A DNA stretch of 55,698 nucleotides from CAYXVF01 sp964468125 (GTDB taxonomy: Bacteria > Myxococcota > XYA12-FULL-58-9 > CAYXVF01): assembly GCA_964468125.1 (NCBI GenBank), contig CAYXVF010000033.1, positions 1-55,698 of the forward strand. Reading direction: 5' to 3'. Both the position numbers and the translations under genes were made by a program. Below the pieces are notes generated by a model. It was not told where the DNA came from. It saw only the letters and a list, made by a program, of their open reading frames with translations, and ran no database searches. Below are positions 22,943-32,327 of the stretch, one piece after another (position 1 is the first letter of the stretch; each line of letters starts with the position of its first letter).

Positions 22943-24767
22943 GGTAGGCACGCGCCTGCAGGTTGAACAGTCGAGCGTAGACCCCATCGAGCTCCAGAAG
23001 CCGCTGGTGCGAGCCTTCTTCGATGATCTCGCCGTCCGCGAGCACCACGATGTGATCGGCCATTCGGACTGTGCTGAAGCGATGCGCGATCAGGATTGCG
23101 ATCTGATCGTGCGTGAGGTCGCGAATCCGTTTAAAGACCTGGTACTCCGCCTCCGCGTCCATCGCGGCGGTGGGCTCGTCGAGAACGAGGACATCGGCCC
23201 CTTCGCGCATGAACATTCTGGACAGCGCGATCTTCTGCCACTGCCCGCCGGAAAGCTCCTGCCCATCTTTGAACCAGCGGCCCAATTGGGTGTCGTACTC
23301 CGTACCGAGCTTGCCCACGAATTCGGACGCCATCCCTTTGTCCGCAGCGCGGGTCCAGCGATCTCGGTCGTCGATGAACGATACGTCGCCGGTTCCGATG
23401 TTTTCGCCCACCGTGAGTTGGTAACGCACGAAGTCCTGGAAGATCACGGCGAAGCGACGACGGAGAACATCCGAGTCCCAGTCCGGTACGTCGGTGCCAT
23501 CGAGGGTGATCCGCCCTTCCGTGGGTTGGTAGAGACCGGTGAGAAGCTTGATCATCGTCGTCTTGCCCGACCCGTTCTCACCTACGAGCGCGAGTTTTTC
23601 GCCGGGTCGAATGTGCAAGGAGACCTCTCGCAGCGCGGGACGGGGGGCACCGGGGTAGGTGAAGCTGACGTTCACGAGCCGAATCCCATCTCCGGGTTTG
23701 GCTCCTACCGTGGCGGTCCCGTCAGACTTTGGCGCGCGCTGCTCGAGAAACTCGTAGAGGGTGGAGAGGTAGAGGTTGTCTTCGTACATCCCCCCGACCG
23801 CGCTCAGGGCGGAAGACACGGCCTGTTGCCCTTGCTTGAATAGCAGGACGTACATCGTCATTTCCCCGAGAGTGAGACGGCCACTGATCGTATCCAAGAC
23901 GATCCATCCATAGGCACCGTAGAAGGCAACGGTACCCAGGAGACCGAGAACATAACCCCAAAAACCCCGCCGGAGGGTGAGCGCACGATCCTCCTGGTAG
24001 AGCCTCGCGAAGATGTCGCGGTAGCGCTGCATCATCACCGGAGCGAGGTCGAAGAGCTTCACCTCTTTGACGTTGTCTTCACGGGCGAGGAGGCTCTCGA
24101 GATACATCTGCTTCCGCGATTCCGGCGAGCGCCAACGAAATAACTGGTAAGCCTCGTTGCTGAAGCGAGCCTCCACGAGAAACGCGGGGAGCCCCGCGAC
24201 GACGAGCACCAAAACCGCCCAGGGCGAAAACTGCAGCAGCAGCAGAGCGTAGGTGACGAGCGAGATCGAGTTTTGAACCAGACCGAAGGTTCGTCGCACG
24301 AGGCTCAGCGGGCGACTGGAAGCTTCTCGTCGAGCTCGGGTCAGCTTGTCGTAGAACTCAGAGTCTTCAAATTGAGGGAGCTCGAGCGTGACCGCCTTCT
24401 CGAGGACCATCTCGTTGACCCGCTGACCGAGCAGGGCGCGCAGGAGCGACTCGCAGACTGACAAACCCCGTTGCGTGCCAACCAGGGCTGCGACCAGCGC
24501 CGCCTCCCACAGGACGTATTCGATCGCCGCCCGCGCATCGGTTGGAGCCCCGGACTGGGACGCGAGCACCACCGCGTCGACAATCAGCTTTCCGACATAG
24601 GCTACCGCCGCCGGAATCACACCACCGAGCAGGGTCAGCGCAGCGATGGCAACGGCGAGACCTCGGTGTGTGTCCCACACCAATGCGACCGCTCGCCCAC
24701 TGTAGCGAAACACTCCCGCATAGCGGCGGAGCCAGCTCGCCGGTGCCGCTGGGTCCTTTTTTGGCAA
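22935..24767 (-). CDS. ABC transporter, fused permease and ATPase (exporter half)
   Basis: A 610-residue homodimeric ABC half-exporter. An N-terminal six-helix membrane domain spans about residues 20-320. The nucleotide-binding domain has Walker A GENGSGKTTMIKLL, Q-loop near IFQDFVRY, signature LSGGQWQKIALSR, Walker B VLVLDEPTAAMDAE, and the H-loop IAHRFSTVR. All catalytic residues are present, so it should be active. The start is TTG at 24767, which is weak; no ATG is nearby in frame. Substrate is unknown. Confidence 0.92.
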   Translation of the reverse strand: MPKKDPAAPASWLRRYAGVFRYSGRAVALVWDTHRGLAVAIAALTLLGGVIPAAVAYVGKLIVDAVVLASQSGAPTDARAAIEYVLWEAALVAALVGTQRGLSVCESLLRALLGQRVNEMVLEKAVTLELPQFEDSEFYDKLTRARREASSRPLSLVRRTFGLVQNSISLVTYALLLLQFSPWAVLVLVVAGLPAFLVEARFSNEAYQLFRWRSPESRKQMYLESLLAREDNVKEVKLFDLAPVMMQRYRDIFARLYQEDRALTLRRGFWGYVLGLLGTVAFYGAYGWIVLDTISGRLTLGEMTMYVLLFKQGQQAVSSALSAVGGMYEDNLYLSTLYEFLEQRAPKSDGTATVGAKPGDGIRLVNVSFTYPGAPRPALREVSLHIRPGEKLALVGENGSGKTTMIKLLTGLYQPTEGRITLDGTDVPDWDSDVLRRRFAVIFQDFVRYQLTVGENIGTGDVSFIDDRDRWTRAADKGMASEFVGKLGTEYDTQLGRWFKDGQELSGGQWQKIALSRMFMREGADVLVLDEPTAAMDAEAEYQVFKRIRDLTHDQIAILIAHRFSTVRMADHIVVLADGEIIEEGSHQRLLELDGVYARLFNLQARAYLD

Positions 24768-24867
24768 TGTGATGTTCGGGGTCAGAGCCTAGCCTCTCAC
24801 GGAGTTTGTCCTGCGGTCGGAAGCTGTGTTACCGCACATCAACGTAACGCCAAAGGAGCAAAGCACG

Positions 24868-25383
24868 ATGGCCAACCCCACCGTCGAATTCGAGACATCC
24901 CTCGGTAATTTCAAGGCCGAGATCTACGTCGACAAGATGCCGAAGACCGCCCAGAACTTCCTCGACCTGGCAAAGAGCGGGTTCTACGACGGGCTGCATT
25001 TTCACCGGGTGATCAAGGACTTCATGATCCAGTTCGGTTGTCCACACAGCAAGGATCCGAATAGCCCGCGCGCCGGGACCGGCGGCCCGCCGCACGGCAA
25101 CATCGAAGACGAGCACCCGGAGGCGCACAAGCTCTCAAACGAGCTGCTGACCCTGTCGATGGCGAACACGGGACGACCCAACAGCGGCGGCTCGCAGTTC
25201 TTCATCAACACGAAGCACAACGACTACCTCGATTGGTTCAGCCCGGGCCCGAGCAAGCACCCGGTCTTCGGCAAGATCGTCGACGGCGAAGACGTCGTGC
25301 GCGCGATCGAGAGCACCCCCACCGGCGCCCGGGACAACCCGACTACGCCGGTGCAGGTTAAGAAGATCCACGTCAGCGAGTAG
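24868..25383 (+). CDS. cyclophilin-type peptidyl-prolyl isomerase
   Basis: A 171-residue proline isomerase of the PpiB class, apparently cytosolic since there is no signal peptide. The fold markers are FHRVIKDFMIQFG, GGSQFFINT and GKIVDGEDVVRAIES. The catalytic Arg and Phe/Gln residues of cyclophilin (FHRVI, QF) are present. The loop DPNSPRAGTGGPPHG is slightly long, a common feature of this group. AAAGGAG lies 10 nt upstream of ATG 24868. It converges on rlmN; their 3' ends overlap by 11 nt. Confidence 0.93.
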   Translation: MANPTVEFETSLGNFKAEIYVDKMPKTAQNFLDLAKSGFYDGLHFHRVIKDFMIQFGCPHSKDPNSPRAGTGGPPHGNIEDEHPEAHKLSNELLTLSMANTGRPNSGGSQFFINTKHNDYLDWFSPGPSKHPVFGKIVDGEDVVRAIESTPTGARDNPTTPVQVKKIHVSE

Positions 25384-26449
25384 CCTCGCTCTTCAGCTGC
25401 CCGCAAGCCGCGAGGATGTCCTGTCCTCGCGGCTCGCGTACCGGACAGCCGACCCCCGCATCACGAACGATCCGGGCGAACGCTTCGATTCTCTCGCGGC
25501 TGGATGGCTCGTAGGCACTTCCCGGCCATGGGTTGAAGGGGATGAGGTTCACTTTCGACGGGATCCCCTCGATGAGCTTCACGAGCGCCCGAGCGTCTGC
25601 GTCGCTGTCGTTCACTCCCTCGAGCATGACGTACTCGAAGAGAATGCGGCGGGTATTGCGCAGCGTCGGGTAGGCGCGAACCGCGCGCATGAGCACCTCG
25701 ATCGGCCACTTGCGATTGATAGGGACGATTTCATCGCGAAGCGCGTCGGTCACCGCGTGCAGACTGATCGCGAGCTCGACGCCGAGCTCCCTGCCGCAGC
25801 GTTCGATCATCGGGACGACGCCGGAGGTGGACAGCACGATCCGCCGCTTTGAGAGAGCGACGCCGTCCCCGTCCATCACCACCCGGAGCGCCTTGGCGAC
25901 GGACGGGTAATTGTAGAGCGGCTCGCCCATCCCCATCATCACGATGTTCGAGACCGTGCGCGCTTCGCGCGGCTTGTCCCAATCCCCGAAGACGTCGCGC
26001 GCGTGGAGGAGCTGACCGACGATCTCCGAGGGGCGAAGGTTGCGCACCATCGGCATCGTTCCGGTGTGACAAAACGTGCAAGCGAGCGTGCAACCGACCT
26101 GCGAAGACACACACAGGCTGCCGTTCTCATCGTGGGGAATGAATACGGTCTCGACGTCGTGGCCCCCTTCCATTCGCAGCAACCACTTGCGCGTACCATC
26201 CACGGACTCGCGCGCCAGGCTGACCCCTGGCCGGCCGATCTGAAACGCGTCGCGCAGGGTCCGCTTGGCGCGCGCAGCGAGGTTCTCGATGCGGTCGAAC
26301 TCGCGAGCGCCGTCGACGTAAATCGCTCGCCACACGAGCGATGATTGGACCCGATTGAGCCCGTGCGCGGCGAGGGCCGCGACGAACTCGGGACGTTCGA
26401 GCCCAACGAGCTCGATCCGTGTCTCTGGTTGTACTGCTGCCGACGCCAT
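25373..26449 (-). CDS. rlmN: 23S rRNA (adenine2503-C2)/tRNA methyltransferase RlmN
   Basis: A 358-residue radical-SAM enzyme that methylates C2 of A2503 of 23S rRNA and A37 of some tRNAs. The cluster motif is CTLACTFC (C120, C124, C127). The RlmN-specific cysteines are C113 in SLCVSSQVGC and the one in the C-terminal AACGQL. The GEPLYN motif is present, and NLIPFNPWPGSAYEPSS is family-typical. A normal-length, apparently intact copy. It converges with the cyclophilin gene. Confidence 0.95.
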   Translation of the reverse strand: MASAAVQPETRIELVGLERPEFVAALAAHGLNRVQSSLVWRAIYVDGAREFDRIENLAARAKRTLRDAFQIGRPGVSLARESVDGTRKWLLRMEGGHDVETVFIPHDENGSLCVSSQVGCTLACTFCHTGTMPMVRNLRPSEIVGQLLHARDVFGDWDKPREARTVSNIVMMGMGEPLYNYPSVAKALRVVMDGDGVALSKRRIVLSTSGVVPMIERCGRELGVELAISLHAVTDALRDEIVPINRKWPIEVLMRAVRAYPTLRNTRRILFEYVMLEGVNDSDADARALVKLIEGIPSKVNLIPFNPWPGSAYEPSSRERIEAFARIVRDAGVGCPVREPRGQDILAACGQLKSEATR

Positions 26450-26661
26450 GACGGGGCGTGGCTAGCAGCTCGCAGGCGCTTTTGGAAGGTCTGACCCCGG
26501 GACGCGACCGGGGTGGCCAGGGTGCGTCTGGCTCGCTCGAGCCGCTAGGACGCGAAGGTCGGTGCACCATGGCCGGCCCGGGGCCGTCTCCACTAGACCC
26601 GAAGCGTCGAGTTCTCGCAAGGGCCGTGTCTTCGCGAACTCGGGGTGATAGGTGCCTGGCC

Positions 26662-27423
26662 ATGAGAATCGCCTGCTCGTGGATCGCCTTGGTCCTCGGC
26701 GCCGCCTGTGCCAACACCTACGCGCCGGTACCCGCGCCCGAGGTCCAGGATTTCTTCATCACCGTCGATCCCGCGGCGACAGCACTCGACTACGATACGG
26801 TCGACAGCTCGAGCTTCATTGCGCCGCCACAGTACCTCGATGCCTGCGCGTCCACGCCCACGCCGGTGGCGCCCCGGCAGCGCAACGCGCGTGTGCGGGC
26901 ACGCGAGATCGCGAGTGCCACGCTGCGCTGGCCCCGAGAGCTGTGCCGTTGCCTGCTCGAGGCGCGCGGCATGAGCCCCTACGTTCGCGGCCCAGAGGTT
27001 TTGAGCTTTGCCCTCGAAGCGCGCGCGAGCGACCGTCCTCGCCCTCCGGACCGGCTCCTCTTCGAGGGAGAGTCGGCCTACCACGCATGCCTGAAGGACT
27101 ACCTCGAGGCGCGACCGGTCAGTGCCGGGCCCGGTCCGCTATCCCTGCGCTTCAAGATCGAGCTGCACGAGTCTCACGAGCTGCGGCGCGTGCACGACGT
27201 GCTACAGAGCGTCCGCCTCGACTTCGTCGCCTGCTACGAAGATGCCCCGAAACCCCTCGCCTCGATCGACGTGCGATGGGTGATCGACGAAGAGGGCCGC
27301 GCCACCGAGATCGAAGTGCCGCCCTCCTCCAAACCGGGAGCTTGCATCCAATCGATCCTGTCGCGGCTCACCTTCCCGACCTGCACGGGGTGCCTCGCCC
27401 GTTTCGAGGTGCTTCCTCCGTGA
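26662..27423 (+). CDS. lipoprotein with AgmX/PglI-like C-terminal domain
   Basis: A 253-residue lipoprotein (LGAAC, Cys16) rich in Cys. The last 80 residues resemble the TonB/AgmX-PglI-type domain found in gliding and envelope proteins of Myxococcota: VDVRWVIDEEGRATEIEV, then CIQSILSRLTFPTC. The middle, with RELCRCLLEARG, is not recognised. Two further cysteines form CTGC near the end. Its TGA overlaps the GTG of the M48 protease gene. The AgmX match is by pattern, not certain. Confidence 0.65.
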   Translation: MRIACSWIALVLGAACANTYAPVPAPEVQDFFITVDPAATALDYDTVDSSSFIAPPQYLDACASTPTPVAPRQRNARVRAREIASATLRWPRELCRCLLEARGMSPYVRGPEVLSFALEARASDRPRPPDRLLFEGESAYHACLKDYLEARPVSAGPGPLSLRFKIELHESHELRRVHDVLQSVRLDFVACYEDAPKPLASIDVRWVIDEEGRATEIEVPPSSKPGACIQSILSRLTFPTCTGCLARFEVLPP

Positions 27424-28694
27424 GGGCCTATGGCGTCAATTCGTTGCTCATCGTCCTCACGGCCTCTCTTTTGGCCTGCGCGGTGAATCCGGCAACGCAA
27501 CAACCCGTGTTGCTCGCCTTGACCGAGCGACAGGAGGTCGAGCTCGGGCAGGCCGGCGTTGCGGTCCTGAGCGTGACGCCGGGGATTTGGGAGGACGAGC
27601 GCCTGACGAGCCGAGTGCAGCGGCTCGGAGCGAAGATCGCCTCGATCGCACCCGGTCCTCGACTCGACTATGAGTTCCACGTCTTGGACACCGCGGAGAA
27701 GAACGCTTTCGCGCTCCCCGGGGGTTTCATCTTCGTGAGCCGTGGCCTGCTCGCGGTCCTCGAACGGGAAGACGAGCTCGTCGCAACCCTCGCCCACGAG
27801 GTCGGCCACGTGGTCGCGCGCCACGCCAGTCGCCGAGCGGTTCTGAACCAAGGCTACAGCCTCTTGAACGACGCTGCGCGCGCCCTTGCGGGTCTGTTCG
27901 AGATCGATCTGGGCGACGCCGACCGATTCCTCGCTCGCACCCTTGCCTCCCACAGCCGCAGCCAAGAGCTCGAGGCAGACCGCATCGGCGTCGTGCTCAC
28001 CGTCTCCCTCGGCTACGACGGGAGCGCACTCGCCGAGCTGCTCGAGCGCCTCGAGGCCGAATCCAGCTCGGAGGACCGAATGCTCGACACCCATCCGAGC
28101 ACCCCGGAGCGACGGCGACTGATCTACGCCTTCGCGCCACAGCTCGCGCCCGGCCCGGGCCTGCCCGAGCTTTCGCCGAGTGCCTTCGTCCGCCAGCTCG
28201 ACGGGCTCCCGATGGGGCCGGGCAAGGCCCTCGGCCATCTCGACGGCCAACGCTACCTCGCCCCAGGGCTCGCCTACGTGGTGGAGTTTCCCGAAGGCTG
28301 GGAGTTGCGGCTCTCCCTCGACGGACCCGTCGCGAGCTCACCGGATTGGCAGGCGGTACTGTCGGTCTACGACGCGAGCGGCACGGAGCCCCCAACGGGA
28401 CCGTCGAGGCCTCTGGGGCCGACGCGGGTCTTCACGTCGACCGTCGACGGCATGCGCTCCGCGCGCGCACGGATCACGCTCCACGGGCGCGACTACGAAG
28501 TCGCGGGCCTCTGGGCGCAGGATTCCAAGCATCGAGCGGCCTTTGACGCGGTGGTCGAATCGATGCGCGCACCGCCCTGCGCCCCACCACTTCGCTACGA
28601 GACTTCGGTCCTCGAAGTACACTCGGACAACGGGACACTCGAGAAACGTCTGAGCGAGCGCCGCGTGGAGGCGACGCCAGATCGTTGTCGTTGA
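27420..28694 (+). CDS. M48-family Zn metalloprotease lipoprotein
   Basis: A 424-residue periplasmic lipoprotein peptidase (LLAC, Cys20). The zinc site is LAHEVGHVVARH (HEVGH at about residue 126), with the third ligand Glu in RSQELEADRIGV. This is the BepA/LoiP-like M48C group, involved in outer-membrane protein quality control. The C-terminal 200 residues have no TPR pattern; they look like a beta-rich domain unlike BepA. GTG 27420 overlaps the previous stop (GTGA), so the two lipoproteins are coupled. Confidence 0.88.
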   Translation: MRAYGVNSLLIVLTASLLACAVNPATQQPVLLALTERQEVELGQAGVAVLSVTPGIWEDERLTSRVQRLGAKIASIAPGPRLDYEFHVLDTAEKNAFALPGGFIFVSRGLLAVLEREDELVATLAHEVGHVVARHASRRAVLNQGYSLLNDAARALAGLFEIDLGDADRFLARTLASHSRSQELEADRIGVVLTVSLGYDGSALAELLERLEAESSSEDRMLDTHPSTPERRRLIYAFAPQLAPGPGLPELSPSAFVRQLDGLPMGPGKALGHLDGQRYLAPGLAYVVEFPEGWELRLSLDGPVASSPDWQAVLSVYDASGTEPPTGPSRPLGPTRVFTSTVDGMRSARARITLHGRDYEVAGLWAQDSKHRAAFDAVVESMRAPPCAPPLRYETSVLEVHSDNGTLEKRLSERRVEATPDRCR

Positions 28695-28727
28695 GCTCCT
28701 CACCCAGTCTTGGCAAGGATCCTTTCA

Positions 28728-29888
28728 GTGGCACGCAACAGAGACAGGCTCGACGACAAATTCGCCGGGACGCTCCTCGGACTCGCGGTCGGCGATGCGT
28801 TGGGCCTGGCGGTCGAAGGCATGAGCCGCGAAGCGATCATCCGGCGCTACGGAACGATCGACCGCTATCGCATTCTCGAAGATGTCGGTTATGTCAGCGA
28901 CAATACAGAGCAAACCGCCCTCCTCCTCACCGCGTTGCTCAATGCAGGAGACGACCTGGACCGCTGCGTCCGCGGTTTTCGTCGCCACCTGCTCGGCTGG
29001 TTTCTACGCATTCCTTGGGGTGCGAACCGCACGACCCTCAGCGCTTGTTTTCGACTGAGCCTCGGATTGACCGAGACAGGCCGACCGAGCGCGAGCAACG
29101 GCTCCTGCATGCGTGCGCCAGCGCTCGCGCTTCGCTTCCCGGATGACGCCGAACGAAGGGTGTACTTCGGCAAAGCGCTGTCGCGGGTGACCCATAGCGA
29201 TCCTCGCGCGGTCGAAGGCGCACTCTACGTCGCAGAGCTTACTACTCAGTGTCTTCACAGCGAAAGAACCGCGGACCGGCAACGTTGCGTCGGTCGCGCG
29301 ATGGGGGTGGTCCGCGACGCGAGACTGAAGAATGCACTCCAGCGCGCGAGCGCTGCTGCGGACGACGAGCGCCGCTACGCCGAGCTCCCCCGCAGCGGCT
29401 ACGTCGTGGATACAGTCGCCGCGGCAACGGCGGAGTTTCTACGAAACGGCGCCGATCCCCAGTGGGCCATTCGCTGCGCGGTAAACGGCGGTGGCGATAC
29501 GGATACAATCGCCGCGATCGTCGGCGCATGGGTTGGCGCGCTCCACGGCGCGAGCGGGCTCCCGGACGACTGGGTCGAAACCCTAGAAGACGGGCCTTTT
29601 GGTCGAGAACACTTATTGGCGCTATCTCGCGCGGCCGTGGACCGAACTGAGCCCCCGCCGATCCCGGTCTTTGCCGCTTCGACGCGCAGCCTCGCCCTCG
29701 GCCCCCTCCTTCTCTGGCACGCCATCGCCCGGCGCCTACCGCTCGCGCGCAAAGAAATCGCCGAGACGCCGAGCTCGGCTTCGCGGGAAACCCTCGACAT
29801 GTCGGTGGAGCTTTCCGAAGAGTTGACGGACGTCGAGAGGCAGCGTCTCGAAACATCAGAGTTCGACGACGAGCCCAGGGAGCCTTAG
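28728..29888 (+). CDS. ADP-ribosylglycohydrolase-family protein
   Basis: A 386-residue hydrolase of the DraG/ARH fold, which removes ADP-ribose from proteins or small molecules. The N-terminal motif is GLAVGDALGLAVEG, and NGGGDTDTIAAIVGAWVGA is the second metal motif. The first metal motif, normally xDDT, reads SDNTEQ, so one Asp is Asn. The C-terminal 60 residues are an Arg/Glu-rich extension. I chose GTG 28728 over TTG 28710, because AAGGA sits 8-9 nt before it. Whether the changed motif leaves activity is unknown. No cognate ADP-ribosyltransferase is visible nearby. Confidence 0.85.
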   Translation: MARNRDRLDDKFAGTLLGLAVGDALGLAVEGMSREAIIRRYGTIDRYRILEDVGYVSDNTEQTALLLTALLNAGDDLDRCVRGFRRHLLGWFLRIPWGANRTTLSACFRLSLGLTETGRPSASNGSCMRAPALALRFPDDAERRVYFGKALSRVTHSDPRAVEGALYVAELTTQCLHSERTADRQRCVGRAMGVVRDARLKNALQRASAAADDERRYAELPRSGYVVDTVAAATAEFLRNGADPQWAIRCAVNGGGDTDTIAAIVGAWVGALHGASGLPDDWVETLEDGPFGREHLLALSRAAVDRTEPPPIPVFAASTRSLALGPLLLWHAIARRLPLARKEIAETPSSASRETLDMSVELSEELTDVERQRLETSEFDDEPREP

Positions 29889-29897
29889 GTTGTACCC

Positions 29898-30431
29898 ATG
29901 GGACTACTCGCCGCCCTCTTCATCATCGTCCCCGCGGTGGAGATCGCGCTACTCGCGGAAGTGGGCGTGCGGATCGGCCTGTTCCCCACGCTGGGCATCG
30001 TCGTCGCCACTGGCTTCATCGGTGCGGCACTTGCCCGAAGCCAAGGCTTCGCGGTCCTACGTCGCATTCAGGAGGCGACCGCCCGGGGCGAAGTGCCGAC
30101 AGACGCCCTGATCGATGGTGCGATGGTTCTCGTGGCGGGAACGCTTCTCATCACCCCTGGCGTGCTGACCGACGCGGTGGGGTTTGCGCTCCTGGTCCCG
30201 CCGGCACGGGCAGTGCTCAAGCGCTGGTTCGCTCGCCGGATCGCACACTCGGTGCAGAGCGGTCGGACGGTCGTGTTCTTCGGTGGGTTCCCTCCGGGAC
30301 CGGGCCGTCCAGGCGGACCCGGAGCCCATCGCGGCCCTCGAGTCGAGCCCCGGGCGGAGCCCCGGGTGCAACCGAGGCCCGAGCCGCCGCCAGACCCCGA
30401 TCGGGTCTACGAAGCGACCTTCGACGACTGA
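29898..30431 (+). CDS. fxsA: FxsA-family membrane protein
   Basis: A 177-residue cytoplasmic-membrane protein. The FxsA signature region is FIIVPAVEIALLAEVG, then GALARSQGFA-type loops and LLITPGVLTDAVGFALLVPPAR, with three to four membrane helices. The tail is Pro/Arg-rich and low-complexity, as in many family members. E. coli FxsA relieves phage T7 exclusion when overproduced; the normal role is unknown. TAGGTT lies 6 nt before the ATG, a possible leaderless start, without a clear -35. Confidence 0.85.
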   Translation: MGLLAALFIIVPAVEIALLAEVGVRIGLFPTLGIVVATGFIGAALARSQGFAVLRRIQEATARGEVPTDALIDGAMVLVAGTLLITPGVLTDAVGFALLVPPARAVLKRWFARRIAHSVQSGRTVVFFGGFPPGPGRPGGPGAHRGPRVEPRAEPRVQPRPEPPPDPDRVYEATFDD

Positions 30432-30488
30432 GCGCGCGCTCAATGGACCACCACGCAGTGCCGTTGCTCCGAGGGAGGAGGGGCCGCG

Positions 30489-30920
30489 ATGGAACGCCCA
30501 CACGATGATCAGATCCGAGAAGTGATGCTCGCGGGGATCCCTGCGGCCCTCGACCGGCACGGGGTCTCCGTAGAGAGCCCGATCGGCGCACTTCGCGACG
30601 CGCTCATCGAGCTCGATGGTCAATGCACTCCGTTTGTGCCGATCGCATCACTCCTGCGACACCTCGAGCAACGAAGCCCCGGCTACCTGCGGAGCTTGGG
30701 GCAGGCGCGCATGGAAATCATCTCGGAGAGCAAGCTCCTCGAGATGGTGACCGTGATGTACGAGGGCCACGGCGTACATCCGGAGTCGGGACTCGATGCT
30801 CTGTTGCGCTGTTTGGAAGACCGCCACCTCGATCCGGTGCGTCGCGATCTCCAGGTCCTAGACTTGAGCCTCGGCTTCGTCACGCAGAGCTATCACGCGC
30901 GCCTCGCGGCACGGCCGTGA
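30489..30920 (+). CDS. hypothetical helical protein
   Basis: A 143-residue soluble, largely alpha-helical protein with no recognised domain. GGGAGGAGG at about 30473-30481 is a strong ribosome site 7 nt before ATG 30489. The sequence has several short amphipathic helices (ALRDALIELDG; LEMVTVMYEGHG; LLRCLEDRH). It lies between fxsA and the ABC1 kinase on the same strand. No function is suggested by context. Confidence 0.66.
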   Translation: MERPHDDQIREVMLAGIPAALDRHGVSVESPIGALRDALIELDGQCTPFVPIASLLRHLEQRSPGYLRSLGQARMEIISESKLLEMVTVMYEGHGVHPESGLDALLRCLEDRHLDPVRRDLQVLDLSLGFVTQSYHARLAARP

Positions 30921-31014
30921 CGTCGCGTTGCAGCACGCGCGCACGCTTTTGCTTCAATCTCATGCGGAATTGAGACGTTCCAGAGCGTGGACTCGACGGG
31001 AGGATCAACACGAC

Positions 31015-32310
31015 ATGGCCGATGGACAGGAACGCCGCGTACCCCAGGGTCGTGCCCAACGCCTGAGCAAGATCGTCACTCTTGGCGCCAAGATCGGGAA
31101 GAGCAAGCTCAAGAATCGGTTGAAGAAGGTCGTCGGAGCACCGACCGACGACGACGATTTTTCCTCCGCGGTGGTCGAGACACTCGGTGAAATGAAAGGG
31201 GCGGCGCTCAAGATCGGGCAAACGCTTTCCCTCGGCGCGAGCACGCCTCCGGACGCGCGCAAGGTTTTGGGCCAGCTCTTCTCCCAGGCGCCGGCTCTGC
31301 CCTTCCGGGACATTTCCGAAGTGGTCCGCACGGAGTTCGGCACCAGCGCCGACCGCGTATTCCAAGCGTTCGAGCCCGAGCCCTTCGCCGCCGCCTCCCT
31401 CGGGCAGGTTCACCGCGCGAAGACCAAGGAAGGCGAGTGGGTCGCGGTCAAAGTGCAGTATCCCGGCGTCGAGTCAGCGGTCGGCGACGACATCGGCAAC
31501 CTCTCTGCCCTCGTCGGCGCCTTAGGCCTCGGCACGAACGCCTTCGACGGCAAGAGCTATCTCGACGAGCTCCGTGCGGAGCTTGCCGATGAGCTGAACT
31601 ACCGACGCGAACGCGAGCGCCTGGAAAAGTTCCGCGACTACATCCGTGACTGGGACGACTTCGAGGTCCCCCGGGCGCACGCCCGCTACAGCACGGGACG
31701 GGTGCTGACGATGGGGTTTCTCGAGGGCCCCACGTTGCACCACTTCTTCGAGCGCGTGGACTCGTTGAGTGAGAGCGAGCGCTTTAGGATCGGTGAGCAA
31801 CTGGTTCGCGCTGTGTTTGGCCCATTCCTGCTTCACCGTGTGATCCACGCGGACACGCATCCTGGCAACTTCATCGTGATGCCCGACGGTCGCCTGGGCA
31901 TTCTCGACTTCGGGTCGGTGAAGGAGTTCACGCGCGATTTCTGGGTCTGCTATCGCGACGCGATTCAGGCCTGGGTGGACGACGACCGCACCGACCTCCT
32001 GCCACTAATGCGCAAAGGCGGCTTCACCGTAGCACTCCCGGACCGAAAGGCGCGCGAGCTCCTCGATGAAATCGCTGACATCGCCGGGCGACCAGTGAGC
32101 GGCCCCTACGACTTCGGCAGCTGCAGGATGGTCGACGACATGAAGGCGCTCGCGAGCCGCCGCACCGGCGACATGCTGCGCGTGCGCCCCCCCTCCGAAG
32201 GCATTCTGTTCTTCCGAGCCCTGACCGGCCTGGCGCACAACCTTCGCTGCCTGCGGGCCAAGGGCGATTTTCGCCCGACGATCCGGGAGCTTTTGGCAAA
32301 GAGCCGCTGA
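31015..32310 (+). CDS. ABC1/UbiB/AarF-family atypical kinase
   Basis: A 431-residue protein-kinase-like ATPase. The family KxGQ motif is LKIGQTLS. The Ala-rich loop is AAASLGQVHRA, and the Lys VKVQYPGV pairs with Glu. Catalytic IHADTHPGNF and LDFGSVKE match the HxxxxxN and DFG elements. No C-terminal membrane helix is obvious. GGGAGG precedes ATG 31015 by 11 nt. UbiB-type members support ubiquinone biosynthesis; here no ubiquinone gene is adjacent, so the substrate is open. Confidence 0.9.
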   Translation: MADGQERRVPQGRAQRLSKIVTLGAKIGKSKLKNRLKKVVGAPTDDDDFSSAVVETLGEMKGAALKIGQTLSLGASTPPDARKVLGQLFSQAPALPFRDISEVVRTEFGTSADRVFQAFEPEPFAAASLGQVHRAKTKEGEWVAVKVQYPGVESAVGDDIGNLSALVGALGLGTNAFDGKSYLDELRAELADELNYRRERERLEKFRDYIRDWDDFEVPRAHARYSTGRVLTMGFLEGPTLHHFFERVDSLSESERFRIGEQLVRAVFGPFLLHRVIHADTHPGNFIVMPDGRLGILDFGSVKEFTRDFWVCYRDAIQAWVDDDRTDLLPLMRKGGFTVALPDRKARELLDEIADIAGRPVSGPYDFGSCRMVDDMKALASRRTGDMLRVRPPSEGILFFRALTGLAHNLRCLRAKGDFRPTIRELLAKSR

Positions 32311-32321
32311 CGTCCTATCTT
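32293..32321 (+). promoter_or_regulatory. putative leaderless promoter of chaC
   Basis: TTGGCA (32293-32298), a 17-nt spacer, TATCTT (32316-32321), then 6 nt to GTG 32328. It lies across the end of the ABC1 kinase gene. No Shine-Dalgarno is present, so transcription should begin at the start codon. Confidence 0.55.
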
Positions 32322-32327
32322 GCAGCG

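Noticed and set aside
23007..23843. 278-codon plus-strand frame opposite the ABC exporter
   Set aside because: Shadow of the ABC ATPase domain, with Walker motifs only in the opposite strand.
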